Shown here piece after piece: positions 44,250-56,139 of a stretch of DNA of 64,000 bases. The notes beneath the pieces were generated by a model. That model worked only from the letters and a program-made list of their open reading frames with translations, was not told where the DNA came from and did not search any database. Made by a program: the position numbers and the translations under genes. Origin of the DNA: Euwallacea fornicatus (lineage: Eukaryota > Arthropoda > Insecta > Coleoptera > Curculionidae); the NCBI RefSeq assembly GCF_040115645.1, contig NC_089575.1:1-64000 (forward strand). Direction: 5' to 3'. How positions within the stretch are numbered: position 1 is the first letter of the stretch; each line of letters opens with the position of its first letter.

Positions 44250-45727
44250 CAGAGTAATTCTAGATAAGTGGGACAAGTAAATATCTTGAAATCGAGAAGA
44301 ACTACATAAAAATGTTCGAAGTCTTCTTTATTTTTGGGGCCTCAACTTTTTATGTCAATTTGTTTTTTTCGAGGTCAACTTCAACTGTCTTCTTTATCAA
44401 GGAGGCTCCAAAAATAAAGAAGACTTCATTTGAACATTTTCTTGTAGATCTTCCCGATTTAAAGACATTTTCCAAGGTCTCCTTCACCTGTCCTTTGGGG
44501 TCAACTTCATTTTTTCAAATGTAACACTCAACTTTTTTTGGAGATTTGAATTCTTTGTTGGCAGTAAAAATGTTTTTACTTGAAACATTTTGTGCTAAAA
44601 TTAACGAAATTCATAATAATAACAGGTACAAAATAAGAAACATTTCATTAAACTTTAATCATTTATTTTAACACTTTTATTAATTTTGTAGTGAATTTTA
44701 ATTTAGTATAAAAAAATTCAGCCCAACAGATGTTTGAAATGGTTCCCCTGCTGTTCAAGGCACTTAACAATTCTGTTTTGAAGTGATTGCTTCTTATTTT
44801 TCAGCATTTCAGTTGTAATGTTTCGACAAGCGTTTTTAATTCGAATTTTCATGTCTTTGGAAGTATTTGGTACTCGATTATAAACTACTTGTTTTAAATG
44901 ACCCCACAAAACAAAATCTGCTGAAGTCAAACCTGGCGACCGGGCTGGCCAGTTAACTTCTTTGACATTTCTAGCATAACGAGCGAGGCAACCGTCATGT
45001 TGAAACCACATTGTCAACCTTTGTCCTGAATTAACTTCTTCGAGAAGGAGTGGCAAATTTTTTAACCATAAATAACATGGCGATGTGGATGGGAATCCAA
45101 CACTTTCCACTTCACGAAACAGGCGTGGATTCTCAACCGACTAATAATGCATGTTGTGGCGAGTCACTTCACCGTGGTTTGTGAAGCAGGATTCATCAGA
45201 AAATAGTATATTTGAAAAAAAATGTGCATTTTCATGGAGTCTTCTTTGTACCCAAGTACAAAAAGTCACTCGATGTCGGAAATCATCACCATGTAATTCT
45301 TGATGCAAACTTACGTGGTATGGGTGAAATTTATGTGCGTGTAAAGTACACCAAACAGTACTCTGCGAAGGACCTGCGTCTCGAGAAATTTGACGAGTGC
45401 TGTGAACGTGAGAATGTGAGAATTTGCGGCTACTACACCTAAGACGCCAATTTGATAATTCTCATTCAGATGAAGTGGTTAAGCGTTTTCACTTTTTTTT
45501 TTCTCTCCAAATTGTCTGTTTCTAAGAACCGATTCAAAACACGATAAAAAGTGTTACGTCCTGGAACATTTTTGTCCCAAAGGACAGATGAAGGTGATCT
45601 TGGAAAAAACAAATTGACATAAAAAGTTGAGGCCCCGAAAATAAAGAAGACTTTGTTTGAACTTTTTTCTTGTAGATCTTCCCGATTTCAAGATATTTGC
45701 TTGTCCCACTTATCTAGAGTCACCCTG
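44250..45727 (-). mobile_element. Mariner-like element in right arm, decayed
   Basis: Mirror of 33088-34468 with about 97-124 bp more sequence. Ends CAGAGTAATTCTAGATAAG and CTAGAGTCACCCTG are bounded by TA. Confidence 0.85.
44718..45570 (-). pseudogene. Mariner-like transposase (right arm), decayed
   Basis: Same lesions as the left-arm copy, including the TAG at 45141-45143 and the shortened catalytic spacing, so they predate the duplication. The catalytic region (FQHDG, WPARSPGLTSADF) and the C-terminus are at 45030-44718. Confidence 0.82.
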
Positions 45728-46929
45728 TATATGTATACAAGTATATTTAGGTTTTGTTCATTTTGTAGCAATAATTCTAATAGTCCGGTTGATTCCGGAA
45801 CGTCAACACTATCGTAATAAATGTTTCGTATCTAAATGAAAACACGAACTGTTGTGTGTTGAAGTCACACAATTTTTAACCATTGGAAATGGAATCTCTA
45901 GAAACATGTGACCATGTCGAGGCCATAAAACAATCACCCCAGTGCCCGATTCCAAGAAGACTCCAAGAAGGACTCGATAAGGAACGATGGTTCTTGTTGG
46001 TAACTAGACAGGGAGGCAGTCAAGAAAGGACTCTGGTAATGCTAACTTGGCCTGAGAAAAGGGGCTGACTACTTGAAATTTGGAATATAACTAATAGAAA
46101 CAAACATGTCGTGTGTTAATTAGTGCCACTGTTTATCCCAGGGGCTTCCCTAGTTCTTGCCTAACGGTGGCGACTGCCTCACTAGGCACTCAAAGAAAAA
46201 TTCAAATACGTCGGCGGTGTTTTGTACTTGAGACAAAGGACCAGACGGGCCACCGTCAAGTAATAATGGGGGTCCGAAAGTTCGAGAAGGTACAGAAACT
46301 CTGTTACACGAATCGCACTAAATTTAATCGCAGACTAGTTGGAATACAGGGTTTGATTGACGATTAAATAATTAACTACAGATTTCTATTGCGACGAGAT
46401 GCGTTAGAAGTTGGTAAAGTGATTTATTCTAACTTGTGAAATCGAAATAGGAGAGAAGTTGCTGTTAAAGCGACGAGATGAGAAACGGTTCTGTTTTCCG
46501 TCTATTGTTATTTATTGCCCAGATGTTAGGGCATTGCGTAAGAGCGATCTTTATGTTAGAGTTTCTCCAACAGCCTTGATTTAGCTCTTGCAGATTCCCT
46601 TCCGAACCATTACAGTTTTCTTCCATTTCTATATAGTCTTCTAGCTAGAAGCCAGAGGCACGAGCTCCGATAGGCACCTTCCTCCCTGTTTTCTGTTCTA
46701 GTCTCATGTTCCCAATTCTCTTTGGTAGATTCTTATCTCTCATCCTCCCCCAGTCAAACAAACCACGCACCTGTTTCACCAAACTATAATAGAAAAAAAA
46801 ACAACTACAATTATGATCCAAACTTTGGCTTCTTACTCGTCCAAGCAAATATATAGGGTGCGCCAACTAAAACGAAACAGACCTGTTTTCTCGGATGATG
46901 GAAGAATTGTGCAATAATGCTCGGACACG
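45728..46929. other. Arm DNA without a recognised gene (right)
   Basis: Counterpart of 32031-33087. The 84-codon plus-strand frame at 46113-46367 mirrors the left one. Nothing else is recognisable. Confidence 0.4.
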
Positions 46930-47625
46930 TCAACATGGATTTATGCCACTCTTCAAAACACTCGCCAACGAATAAACTCTGCTCAACAGGACGTGGGGCA
47001 CAGTGACGTGCCGAATCTTCCTTAACTCCTTTATTCCAGCGAACTTTCCATTTTTTTTTCGCGTTATCCTATTGCCTTTACCTCCGCAAATTTCGATTTT
47101 CTGGGGGGTGCGGTTATAAGAGCTGTTCAATTGCCCTTCAGAACTTCCTTCTTTTGGGAGCGTTACCTCTATGATTGCCAAACGGAATTGATGGCATGAC
47201 AAACGTTTCCTGGAGTTTTTCCTGTGGAGGAGGAAAGAGTTATATAACCATGTCTGGAGCATGTGAATTCCCTCTTTTGTGTACCAACGCAACGATTTTC
47301 GAACTCGGAGAGTAATATGAAATCATTTGATCCATACGATCAGTCCCACCCATGTTTTTGTTACACTTTGCAATAGCTTCAGGTTTGTCCCTAACGTTCC
47401 CTTTTTCATTTGGTGTTTGCATCAAGTTGATAGAAAACCGTGATGATATGCGGAGTAACTGTCTTTTGGCCCTCCATTGTCCAGTCATTACCGTCTCGAT
47501 ATACTGCTCTTGTCTGTCCTGTCTACAGTTTTGTTCTGGCAACAGCTTCAGAATTGTCCTCTCTGTTCGCCCTTAAGTCCCGGTACAGTGAAGTAAAGTT
47601 GTCCGTAAACAGACAATGTCCCTCC
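46930..47625 (-). pseudogene. piggyBac-like transposase, C-terminal part (right)
   Basis: Pieces in several frames: CLFTDNFTSLYRDLR, RDKPEAIAKCNKNMGGTDRM (the MGGVD signature with a catalytic Asp), DQMISYYSPSSK, HMLQTWLYNSFLLHRKNS, CHQFRLAIIE and the Cys-rich tail. Several stops and frameshifts. Only the part below 47198 is shared with the left arm; it ends at 47625 against an LTR-like block. Confidence 0.82.
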
Positions 47626-47839
47626 TGTCTGAATTCAATTCAGACGTCTGGGAAAATTCCTAATTTCTGTAACAAAGGGTACAGAAAGGTACATCATAAA
47701 TTTGGGTAAAGCTCTCAACGTGATTCAAGTACTCGGACTGTTTGATCTATTGCCTACAATCAAGGAACTCAAAATCTTCCTAAATACTCCACTCCAACGG
47801 GCGATAGGTGATGGCCAACATCTGGTGGTTGCAACCAAG

Positions 47840-48648
47840 TTTTTTTTTTTTTTTTTATTATTTATTAAAACGCTTCTTCCAGAAGCATTTTAAGGGAATT
47901 ACAATCTGATCAGAGAATGATCAATGAGTAATTTTGTTCTAATATTAATGTGCCTTAGCTACATTTAGGGGTTACTAATTAGTAATTAATTAGTAGTCCT
48001 TAGGTTCTAATATAAAATTGACGCGTGAAGATTCATTTTGTTTTTACTATTCACACACTAAACTAGCTCGAAGGGCTTGATCCTCTTGAGTCGTCTGGTC
48101 AGGTTAGTGTTGTCTAGGAGTTGGATAGCTTCCACGTTGACGTGCTGCAGAAGTCGTTGTTCATGTCTTCTCGCAACTTTACTGACCGTTTCGCTGACGG
48201 TGTCCACACCTAGATCTCTGTGAAGGTCACCATTTCTAAAATACCAAGGTGCGTTGACAATACACCTTAGCACTTTATTTTGAAATCGTTGGATCATGTC
48301 CACGTTGTTTTTTCTTGCACATCCCCAGAGTTAGATTCCATACGACCATACAGGTTTCAAAACTTGATTGTACAGTAGTACTTTGTTGTATACTGATAAA
48401 GAAGAGTTTCTTCCTAGCAGCCAATACATTTTTCCAAATTTAATATTGAGTTCTTCCCTTTTCTTTTTGATGTGGGCTTTCCATCGTAGTTTAGCATCTA
48501 ACGTCATACCTAAATATTTTGCAGTGTTAGCATATGGTATTTGTATATCATCAATATAAATCGGAATATAATTGTGTCTTTTGTTCGTAAAATTAATGTG
48601 AACAGACTTCGTGCCGTTCAATTTAATCCGCCATTGTCTGGTCCAGGA
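47840..48648 (-). mobile_element. 5'-truncated jockey-clade LINE with 12-bp target duplication
   Basis: Poly(T) from 47840 is the poly(A) tail. GTTGCAACCAAG is duplicated at 47828-47839 and 48649-48660. Insertion length is 809 bp. Confidence 0.93.
48058..48640 (-). pseudogene. Jockey-clade reverse transcriptase C-terminus
   Basis: INFTNKRHNYIPIYIDD, TAKYLGMTLDAKLRWKAHIK, MYWLLGRNSSLSVYNK and QVLKPVWSYGI, then a TAA (probably Gln) before LWGCARKNN and FQNKVLRCIVNAPWYFRN. It ends KPFELV. The catalytic palm is absent because of 5' truncation. Confidence 0.88.
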
Positions 48649-49145
48649 GTTGCAACCAAGTGAAACAAAAAACACCAGAATCCATGCCGCAATAAATCTT
48701 AATTTTATCTTTGCGTTGCACCCGGACTAAAGGGAGACCGGGGAAAAAAGGTTGAAGGGACAAGAGAGGGAGCAAGGTTCCTCGAGACGAGAAGAAAAAA
48801 ACCCAGAAGAGCAAGAAGAGACGCGAAACGAATTTCATAGACAGCATAGGTGATCGCAATTGTGAAAAAGAAAGGTTTAAAAGAAACTTCATGTTGCAAC
48901 CCCCAGAAGTGAGGCATTCTTAACCCTGTGATCGTACTAACGTTGATTACAAGGATTAGTTAAGTTAAGAACACGATCGAAAATAAAGATTTAAACTTAA
49001 TTTTTCATTTGAGTACAATTCAGTTTCTCTCGGCCTGACAAAAATCGAGAGTGATCCTTCGGAATAATAATAATACCCCAGAACCAGCCGCGGAAGCAGG
49101 ATCCACTAACTTGTTGCCAGAAACAAAGGTATAATAATTAACACA

Positions 49146-49911
49146 GGATTCATTATTTTACTGATAAAGGTGTAGTTATTATAAAAAAGAAATTGATCCC
49201 GTTAAATAGTCCTCACTCGGACGATTGTTGGAGCCGGACTGACTTGTGATGCCGTTTTGCTTGATAATCATTCCACTGAAAAATAATCAAACAACAACCG
49301 CTTTAGATTTGCCGAAATAAATAATCGAACTGTGGTGTTTTAATGCCGTAATCAAAAGAGACTTATCTTAAGTATAATAACTAAAAATCTAATTGTCATT
49401 AGAGTTGTATTATTCAACAGGTAGGTTCCACATTTTGTGGGGAATTTATAGAAAAATCTAAGGATAAAGAAATAATTGACATTTTATATTTTGACACAAA
49501 GTACGCAATCGTTGATGTGGGAACGAATTGACGTAGCTGATTTCGCGAAAATATCCAAGATCAGGTATTAAACCAACTACCAGAATTTCAATAACGTGAT
49601 TCGGGCTTTGCTTTACAAAAAATCGATTACTTAGAAATTAATATTAATAAATTTGCAATGGCCCTACATAGAATAAAACCGGATCTACGAGAGAATCTCA
49701 GCACGTTAGAAAACCAAAGAAATGTCAGTGACTTTCTGAAAAGCATTGATATACAATGTATATAATTGTATATAGTGTAAGTTACGGATCATATAAAACA
49801 CTGTAACCGAGTGCCAATGACCAATGCAGTCGAGGAACTATAATGTCAAATAATAAAAAAAAAATGCAATGGGTAATGGCTCAACTTTTATCAAATTATC
49901 TTTCTTTTGTT
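49146..49911. other. Unassigned interval with a gag-like remnant
   Basis: A plus-strand frame at about 49440-49765 reads KEIIDILYFDTKYAIVDVG, IQDQVLNQLPEFQ and MALHRIKPDLRENLSTLENQ with stops, which has the character of a retrotransposon gag but is not assignable. 49146-49440 holds nothing I can name. Confidence 0.35.
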
Positions 49912-50092
49912 TTTTTATAGAGGGGGAAAACCTTCTAAAGGTACCCGGTCTGATGGACTGGCGACCGGGTTATGTGGGATTCACCCCCTGAAGGGAGGCG
50001 CCTACCCACTAAAAACCCACCTCTCTTCACCGTTGTTCCCCCCCGGAACCGCCGATAGGCATTACTTCAGGGGGGTGGTGGCATCGCGCCTG

Positions 50093-53000
50093 CTAATCCG
50101 GCCTAGGCCGGTCCGCACCGCGGAGGACTTCTCCCTGTACCATTCTTCTTCTTTCATTCTCTCTCAAACGTTTCGCATTCATGATTTTCTCAACCATTCT
50201 TGCAAACGCATTCCACTTGCATTCCGACTCTACAATTTCACTGCCGATCACGTTTCGGTCCAGTCTGATTCCGCTCAGCCGGGCCTCCGCGCGATCGGCC
50301 TCCCATGCCTGACACTCCCATAGTGTGTGCTCGGGAGTGTCGCTCACACCATTCTCTTCGTTCCCGCAGAACCAGCAGTGGTCACTACGCTCAACCCCTA
50401 TTCGTCGCAGGTATTTTCCGAACACACCGTGCCCGGTGAAAACCTGCGACAGGGCGTAATTGGGCTTAGCCCATTCGCATTCGGACCACCGTCTGACTCT
50501 GGGGACGAAAACTTTCATCCACCCGTCATAGACGGCCCATTCCTTCTCCCACTCGGACATAACCCATTCTGCCGCTTCGCTCTTACTCTCTTTCCCTCTC
50601 TACCATATCATTCTCCTTTTTTCCACTCTCAATCGCACAGGAGGGATTTTGGCCAGAGCCAACACCGCTGCGCCCGGAGCCGTCCTGTAAGCACACGCCA
50701 CCCTGATCGCAAGCTTTCTATTCGCCCGCTCCAGGATGGCGTTATACTTCCGGTACACGAGCTCCGATTGCCAAATCGGAGTCGCGTAGAGCAGGGCGGA
50801 CGATGCCGCCATGACCATCACCCTCCTCCTCTCGAAGCTTAACCCGTTCACACGCGGGAGAACGCCTTCCAATTTCTGGACGATCCTCCCTACCTTGTCG
50901 GCTGTTCGGCGGGCGTACTCGCCAAAGCGGGCATTCCTGCCGAACCACACCCCTAGGTACTTCACGCACTCGCTCGTTTCATACCTGACCCCTTCCACCA
51001 TCAGACTCATGCTTCTCAGCTAGCACCGTCCGGCCAGGAGCACCATCTCCGTCTTATCCGTCGCCATAGTCAGGCCTTTCCTACGGAACGTGTCGGAGAC
51101 CAGTTCCATGGCACGTCTGACTCGCGTCTCCAGGATTTCCCCGTTCTTTGCCTCCACCACCAACGCCAGGTCGTCCGCGTACGCCACTGAAGTGACGCCC
51201 TTTGGATAACCCACCGTCAGCAGCTCGTCGTAGAACAGGTTCCACAAGACGGGACCCAGTACGGACCCCTGAGGAACCCCACACGACAACTCACGGACCT
51301 CCCTGTTAGGCAACACCAGAAAACGATCTTGCAGGTACGATTGCACTACGTCAATCAAGTACCCGCTAACCTGTGAACTCCTCATCACTTGGACGATGAG
51401 GTCCCAGGGCGCCGAATTAAAGGCGTTCCGGACATCTATCGTCACCATAACGCAGAACCCGGTGCGTGTAACTCTTCCTCCCGATCTCCTCCACTATCCG
51501 CATGACCGCCCCCATGGCGTCCATGGTGCTCCTGCCCTTCACAAACCCAAACTGCCGCTCGCATATCATGTCGCGCGCAGTCGCTTCTTCCAGAAGTCTG
51601 GCCTTGATCACCTTCTCGACCACCTTTCCGAGTTCGTCAATAAGACAGATGGGCCGGTAGCCGGGCTCCGCATTCGGATCACGCTTTGGCTTCTCCACCA
51701 GGACAAGTCGAGCCCTTTTCCAGGCCTTGGGGAACCCTCCCGAGGTCAAGATGCGCGTGGCGCAATCCGCCATACCTTGGGGCGCAGCCCCGAGATACAG
51801 TTTCAAGATCTCGTTCGGGATCCCGTCCAACCCTGGAGCCTTGCGGCTCTTGAGGCCCCCCACCGCCTGGCAGATCTCCTCCGTCGTGACCCGAGGTACG
51901 TTCTCGCCTCCTGGTCTCCCTGTAGCCCATCTGACCCTTTCCTTCGTCGGGAAAAGTTCGTCCACCTTCCGAAGCATTTCTACTTCTGGGAGGCGGCTTC
52001 GCTTGAGGTGCCCAAGCTTCCCGGCCACGATCTTGTAGCCGAGACCCCAGACATCCATCTCCAGGTCAGCACACAGCCTCTTCCACGACTCCCTCTTGGC
52101 GTTCCGTATGGATACCTTGAGGGCCTTTCGCGTCTCAACTAATTCATTCTCACATCTCTCTCGCTCAATCGCAACATTCCTTCCTCTCGCTCTCGTGACC
52201 CGTCGCCGGGCATGCACACACGTTCGTCTCAGATCCGCTATCTCATCATTCCACCAGTACGCAGCTTTTCGCGCACCTCGTCCACCCGCATTCTTCTTCC
52301 GTAGACATTCATCGCAGACACGACTGATTTCCTTCACTATTCGATCCGGATCGTCAGCCGCGCCCACGCCCTCTTTCTCTGCCACGTACCGTCGCACACG
52401 TTCCAATCCACATGCATTAACAATCCAGCCATGATTATTCATTCTTTCACATTCCACGCTTGCCCGTTGTGCGTCTCCCCCTCTCCTAATGGAGAAGGAG
52501 ACGTACCGGTGCCCACTACCACTCTCCGACTCACTCTCCATTCGCCACTCCTCAACCATGCCTGACGCAGTCACACCACCCATGGTGACGTCAATCAACG
52601 ATCTCCCGTTCCTGTTACCGAAGGTCCACTCCCGCCCAACGTTGAGAGGGGTGAACTCTCCCGCGTCCAGAAACTCATCCAAGATCAGGCCGTAGGCATT
52701 TCGCGCGTCGGAGCCGAAACGTCCACTTTTGGCATTCAGGTCCCCAGCGATGAGGACCCTCCTACCATCCATCCCCCGGACATACTCCTCCAACCTACTA
52801 ATGAAGGCCGCAAAATCGGCCGCCCTCCTGTTCGGGGAAAAGTACGCCGAGATCAGGGTGATCCATCCCAACTCCACCGCGACAAAGCCCCGCCCCTTGT
52901 GGATTGATTCCACCCTCACATGGTCGGCTAGCCATATGAAGGCGTCATCGCACCGATCACGGATTTCGTTCCCTTTCGTTTTGTTCGGCTCTTGGCCCAG

Positions 53001-53132
53001 TACAACGTCGATGCCTCTTTCTTTGATCACCTGACTCAGTAGGGCGGTAGCCAGCCGCTTCCTGTCCAGGTTGATCTGGAGGCATCGGAGTCCGCTGATT
53101 TGTGAAGCCATGACTCCACACAGCTTACTCAC
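50093..53132 (-). pseudogene. R1-like ORF2 (endonuclease-reverse transcriptase), copy F
   Basis: About 1010 codons, full family length. Endonuclease: LQINLDRKRLATALL, GQEPNK, RRVLIAGDLNAKSG, RSLIDVTMGG and SGSGHRYVSF. Linker AAYWWNDEIADLRR. Reverse transcriptase: RKAPGLDGIPNEILK, RPICLIDELGKVVEK, FVKGRSTMDAM, TIDVRNAFNSAPWDL, GVPQGSVLGPVLWNL and AYADDLALVV. The C-terminal cluster is CWFCGNEENGVSDTPEHTLW. A one-base frameshift lies near 51460, with stops at 51020-51022 (after LAGRC) and about 50598 (after RMIW). I choose the Met at 53132; MASQISG at 53111 is an alternative. It begins 37 bp after ORF1 ends. Confidence 0.92.
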
Positions 53133-53169
53133 TCACTCTGCCTTTCACTCACGCAATTCACTCACCTGA

Positions 53170-54060
53170 TCAGTCCTCCGTTCCGCCGACCGGTCCTTGT
53201 TGGCCGACGCCGTCCGGCTCCTCAGTGTCCATCCTCTCCTCGGTGGAGGATGGGGAGTCGCGTGCACCATCCATATTGCGATCCCTCTCTCTCTCACGAG
53301 GGAGGGACCGCGTGTCCGCACTCTCACTCGCCATTTCCCTCTTCTCCTCCCCGCCTGCAGGCGGAGAGGAAGGGCGGGCACTCCGCGCACCATTGTTACC
53401 TTCCTTCCCTCCTCCTAAAGGGGGAGGGTCGGATGTTTTCTTGCTGCGCCTTCTTTTGGGGCCCTTCTCCCCCTCCCCTCCCTTAGGCGGAGAAGGAGAG
53501 CGGTTGCCCCTCGTTTCAGTTCGGTCCCGCCCTCCTCCTGAAGGGGGAGGGTCGGACTTTCTATCTTTTTTGGGAACCTTCTCCCCCGCTCCACCTTTGG
53601 GCGGATAGGGAGAGCGGTCGCCCCCCGTTTCCATTTGGTCCCGCCCTCCTCCTGAAGGGGGAGGGCCGGACTTGTCCTCTTTTTTGGGCACTCCCGCTCC
53701 GCTTTTGGGCGGAGAGGGAGAGCGGTCACCCTTCTCTTTAGGTGCCCGCAAGGGCGCGGACTTAGGAGCCTTATTGGCTCCTCCCCCACAACTTGGACCT
53801 CCCGCACTGTGACCGTCCGCGTCGCAGAGGGGGCAGTACCGGGAGTTTTTACACTCCACGGCCTTGTGCCCCTCCTTGGCGCATCTGGCGCACAGGCGTG
53901 TCCTGTCCACGCTTTCGCACGCACTGGCCTTATGGCCGACCCCCCAGCACCGGTAACAGCGCCCAGAGTCCCTCAGCTCCCTGAGTCGGCATCTGCTGAT
54001 GCCAACCCGGACCTCGGCGACCTTCCGGACCCTGCCCACCGTTTCGTCCCCCCCACTTAT
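53170..54060 (-). CDS. R1-like ORF1 (nucleic-acid-binding protein), 5'-truncated
   Basis: C-terminal 290 residues, open. Three Cys/His knuckles in the first 90 residues: CYRCWGVGHKASAC, CARCAKEGHKAVEC and CPLCDADGHSAGGPSC. Then a Pro/Gly/Lys-rich tail built of about three imperfect repeats of 36-39 residues (GDRSPSPPK...PPPSGGGRD). It would coat the element RNA. The N-terminal half is missing at the junction with Maverick DNA. Confidence 0.88.
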   Translation of the reverse strand: MSGGDETVGRVRKVAEVRVGISRCRLRELRDSGRCYRCWGVGHKASACESVDRTRLCARCAKEGHKAVECKNSRYCPLCDADGHSAGGPSCGGGANKAPKSAPLRAPKEKGDRSPSPPKSGAGVPKKEDKSGPPPSGGGRDQMETGGDRSPYPPKGGAGEKVPKKDRKSDPPPSGGGRDRTETRGNRSPSPPKGGEGEKGPKRRRSKKTSDPPPLGGGKEGNNGARSARPSSPPAGGEEKREMASESADTRSLPRERERDRNMDGARDSPSSTEERMDTEEPDGVGQQGPVGGTED

Positions 54061-54860
54061 TCGGAGGGTGGCGGTTTGGCAGCCTCCGTTATCAAATTAC
54101 CTAATAAAATTTCAAAGAAGCTGGCTTACATTAATATTCAAAATGATAATCATGCCCGTTTCTATTGGTCAATTGTTAGTGCTCTTTATCCTGTATGCCA
54201 TAAAAATCACAACAGTCGTACCAGTTCATATCCACAATACAGCACTGTTTTAAATATCACAAGTTTAGAAATACCTATGCCTTTAAACAAAATATATAAA
54301 TTTGAAAAATTAAACGAACATATTAATTTGCTTTTAATTCAAAACAAATATCATCCTCAATTAAACGATTATGATCCGATTCCCACAAATACAGATGTAG
54401 AAGAAAGTACTGATTTTGTCTATCACTATTGTTGGATTAAAGATTAATCGCGATTAGTGTCTTGTCAGCTACACAAACATAAACAGAGAAAATTAATTTG
54501 TGACAGATGTTTAAATTACTTTTCTAGTCAAGAAAAATCATTAACATGTGAAGAATTGTGCAGTAACTTGAATAACTGTCTAATTTCGTTTTCCAAATAT
54601 GACTTTATAGAGTTTAAAAATCATGCTTATAAACAAACAGCTCCATTTGTCATTTATGCTGATTTCGAAAGTCAATTGGAAAATGTTTCTTACTTGAACG
54701 ATAATTTGGATAGATATCAAAGACACGTTCCTTTTAGTGTAGAATGTCTTTTCAAATGTTATTATTATATAGGAATATTTATTCAAGTTCAAAATGTATC
54801 GAGGTGCTAACTGTGTAGAATAGTTTTTTAATGAAATTATTGAATTATCGAAAATTATTA

Positions 54861-56139
54861 GGTGTATACCTATGACTCCGCGTTTTTATTTCTAGTTCTA
54901 TTTTCTTTGAAAAAATATTTTTTTATTTAAGGAATTTTATTTCATTTTTTGCTCCGTATTACCAGCTTTCTATTTATATATGATAATTGCTATATGACCT
55001 TTTAAAACGTTTCAATTAAGGTTTAAATATGTCCAATTTTATGCCGAATAACATCATTTGCGGGAACCTTTGCTCTTCCTTTTCCATCTTAAGAAAAACG
55101 CCACTGCCGCTCACCAAATGCTTGTTGAAGCTTATGGCAATGATGCTGCATCTATAAGAACTTGCCAATAATGGTTTCAGCGCTTCAAATCAGGTGATTT
55201 CGACCTCAACGACAAGGAGCATGGTAAGCCATCGAAAAAATTTGAAGACGAAGAACTGCAGGCTTCGTTGGACGAAAACGCCGCGCAAACGCAAGAACAG
55301 CTCGCATCTTCCCTTAACGTCACCCAGAAAACGCTTTCGGTTCGTCTTCACGCTATGGGAAAAATTCAAAAGAAAGGAAAATGGATGCCTTATGAATTGA
55401 CGGAAAGGAACAAAGAGCAACGAAAAACGACGTGTGAGATCTTGCTTGAACGTTTTCAAAGAAAGTCTTTTCTACATCGTATCGTGACCGGAGATGAAAA
55501 ATGGCTTTACTTCGACAATCCAAATAGGAAAAAATCATGGGTGAGCCCGGGTGAGCCAACAACTTTGACCGCAAAGCCAAATATCCACGGGAAAAAGGTA
55601 TTGCTCTGCATTTGGTGGGACCAGCACAGCATACTGTATTATGAGCTTCTCCAACCTGGCGAAACAGTCACTGCCGATCGTTACGTCCAACAACTAGTGC
55701 AGTTGCGTAATCAACTCGCAGTAAAGATGCCAGAATGGGCGGATCGACACGACAAAGTCATACTGCTTCATGACAACGCAAGGCCTCATGTCGCTCAACC
55801 AGTCAAGAACACCTTGAAGAATTTCAAATGGGAAGTCTTACCGCACCCGCCATACTCGCCAGATATCGCCCCGTCGGATTATTACCTTTTCCGTTCAATG
55901 GCTCACGGTTTGGCAGAGCAGCGCTTCCAGAATCGCCAAGAAGTCCAAGAATGGCTTGGTGAATGGATCGCTTCAAAACCGACGAATTTTTTAAAAAATG
56001 GAATTCATAAACTGCCTAATCTCTGGGAAAATGCTGTCATTAACGATGGAAATTATTTTTAATAAACATTGTTAATAAATTTATACAGTTTCAAATAGTT
56101 GAAAATGCGTAAAAAAACGCGGACTCATAGGTATACACC
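54861..56139 (+). mobile_element. Mariner element, 1279 bp
   Basis: Ends GGTGTATACCTATGACTCCG and its inverse, followed by TA at 54859-54860 and 56140-56141. Classical mariner length, inserted in the Maverick polymerase gene. Confidence 0.93.
55060..56062 (+). pseudogene. Mariner transposase (DD34D), nearly complete
   Basis: LKKNATAAHQMLVEAYGNDA and a TAA before WFQRFKSGDFDL (the conserved mariner signature), then the DD34D core: VTGDEKWLYFDN, LLHDNARPHVAQ and YSPDIAPSDYYLF. The C-terminus is NLWENAVINDGNYF. The N-terminal start is uncertain because of a frameshift near 55060. From 55190 to the stop the frame is open. Confidence 0.92.

Larger units (their letters stand above)
42525..47198 (-). 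repeat. Right arm of the 4.6-kb inverted repeat
   Basis: Reverse of 31635-36193. This arm preserves the uninterrupted IS630-like sequence across the inner boundary and about 124 bp that the left arm lacks, so it looks like the donor or less altered copy. Confidence 0.93.
47626..49145 (-). mobile_element. LTR-like block, diverged copy of the 607-bp LTR, split by a LINE
   Basis: Minus strand reads TGTGTTAATT...TTCAATTCAGACA, aligned along most of its length with 28621-29227 apart from the jockey insert. No 5-bp target duplication is seen, so either the ends have decayed or a rearrangement lies at one side. Confidence 0.65.
49912..54060 (-). mobile_element. R1-clade LINE, copy F, longest copy
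   Basis: GC-rich minus-strand element with most of ORF1, all of ORF2 and the 3' UTR (49912-50092). The poly(A) end is indistinct. The 5' end is cut at about 54060 by the Maverick relic. Inner hairpin 49943-49950 with 49963-49970. Confidence 0.9.

Noticed and set aside
53170..54447. Long plus-strand frames opposite R1 ORF1 and ORF2 (for example 53225-53608, 53809-54447)
   Set aside because: They are antisense shadows of GC-rich coding sequence; only the part after about 54070 is real, as Maverick polymerase.
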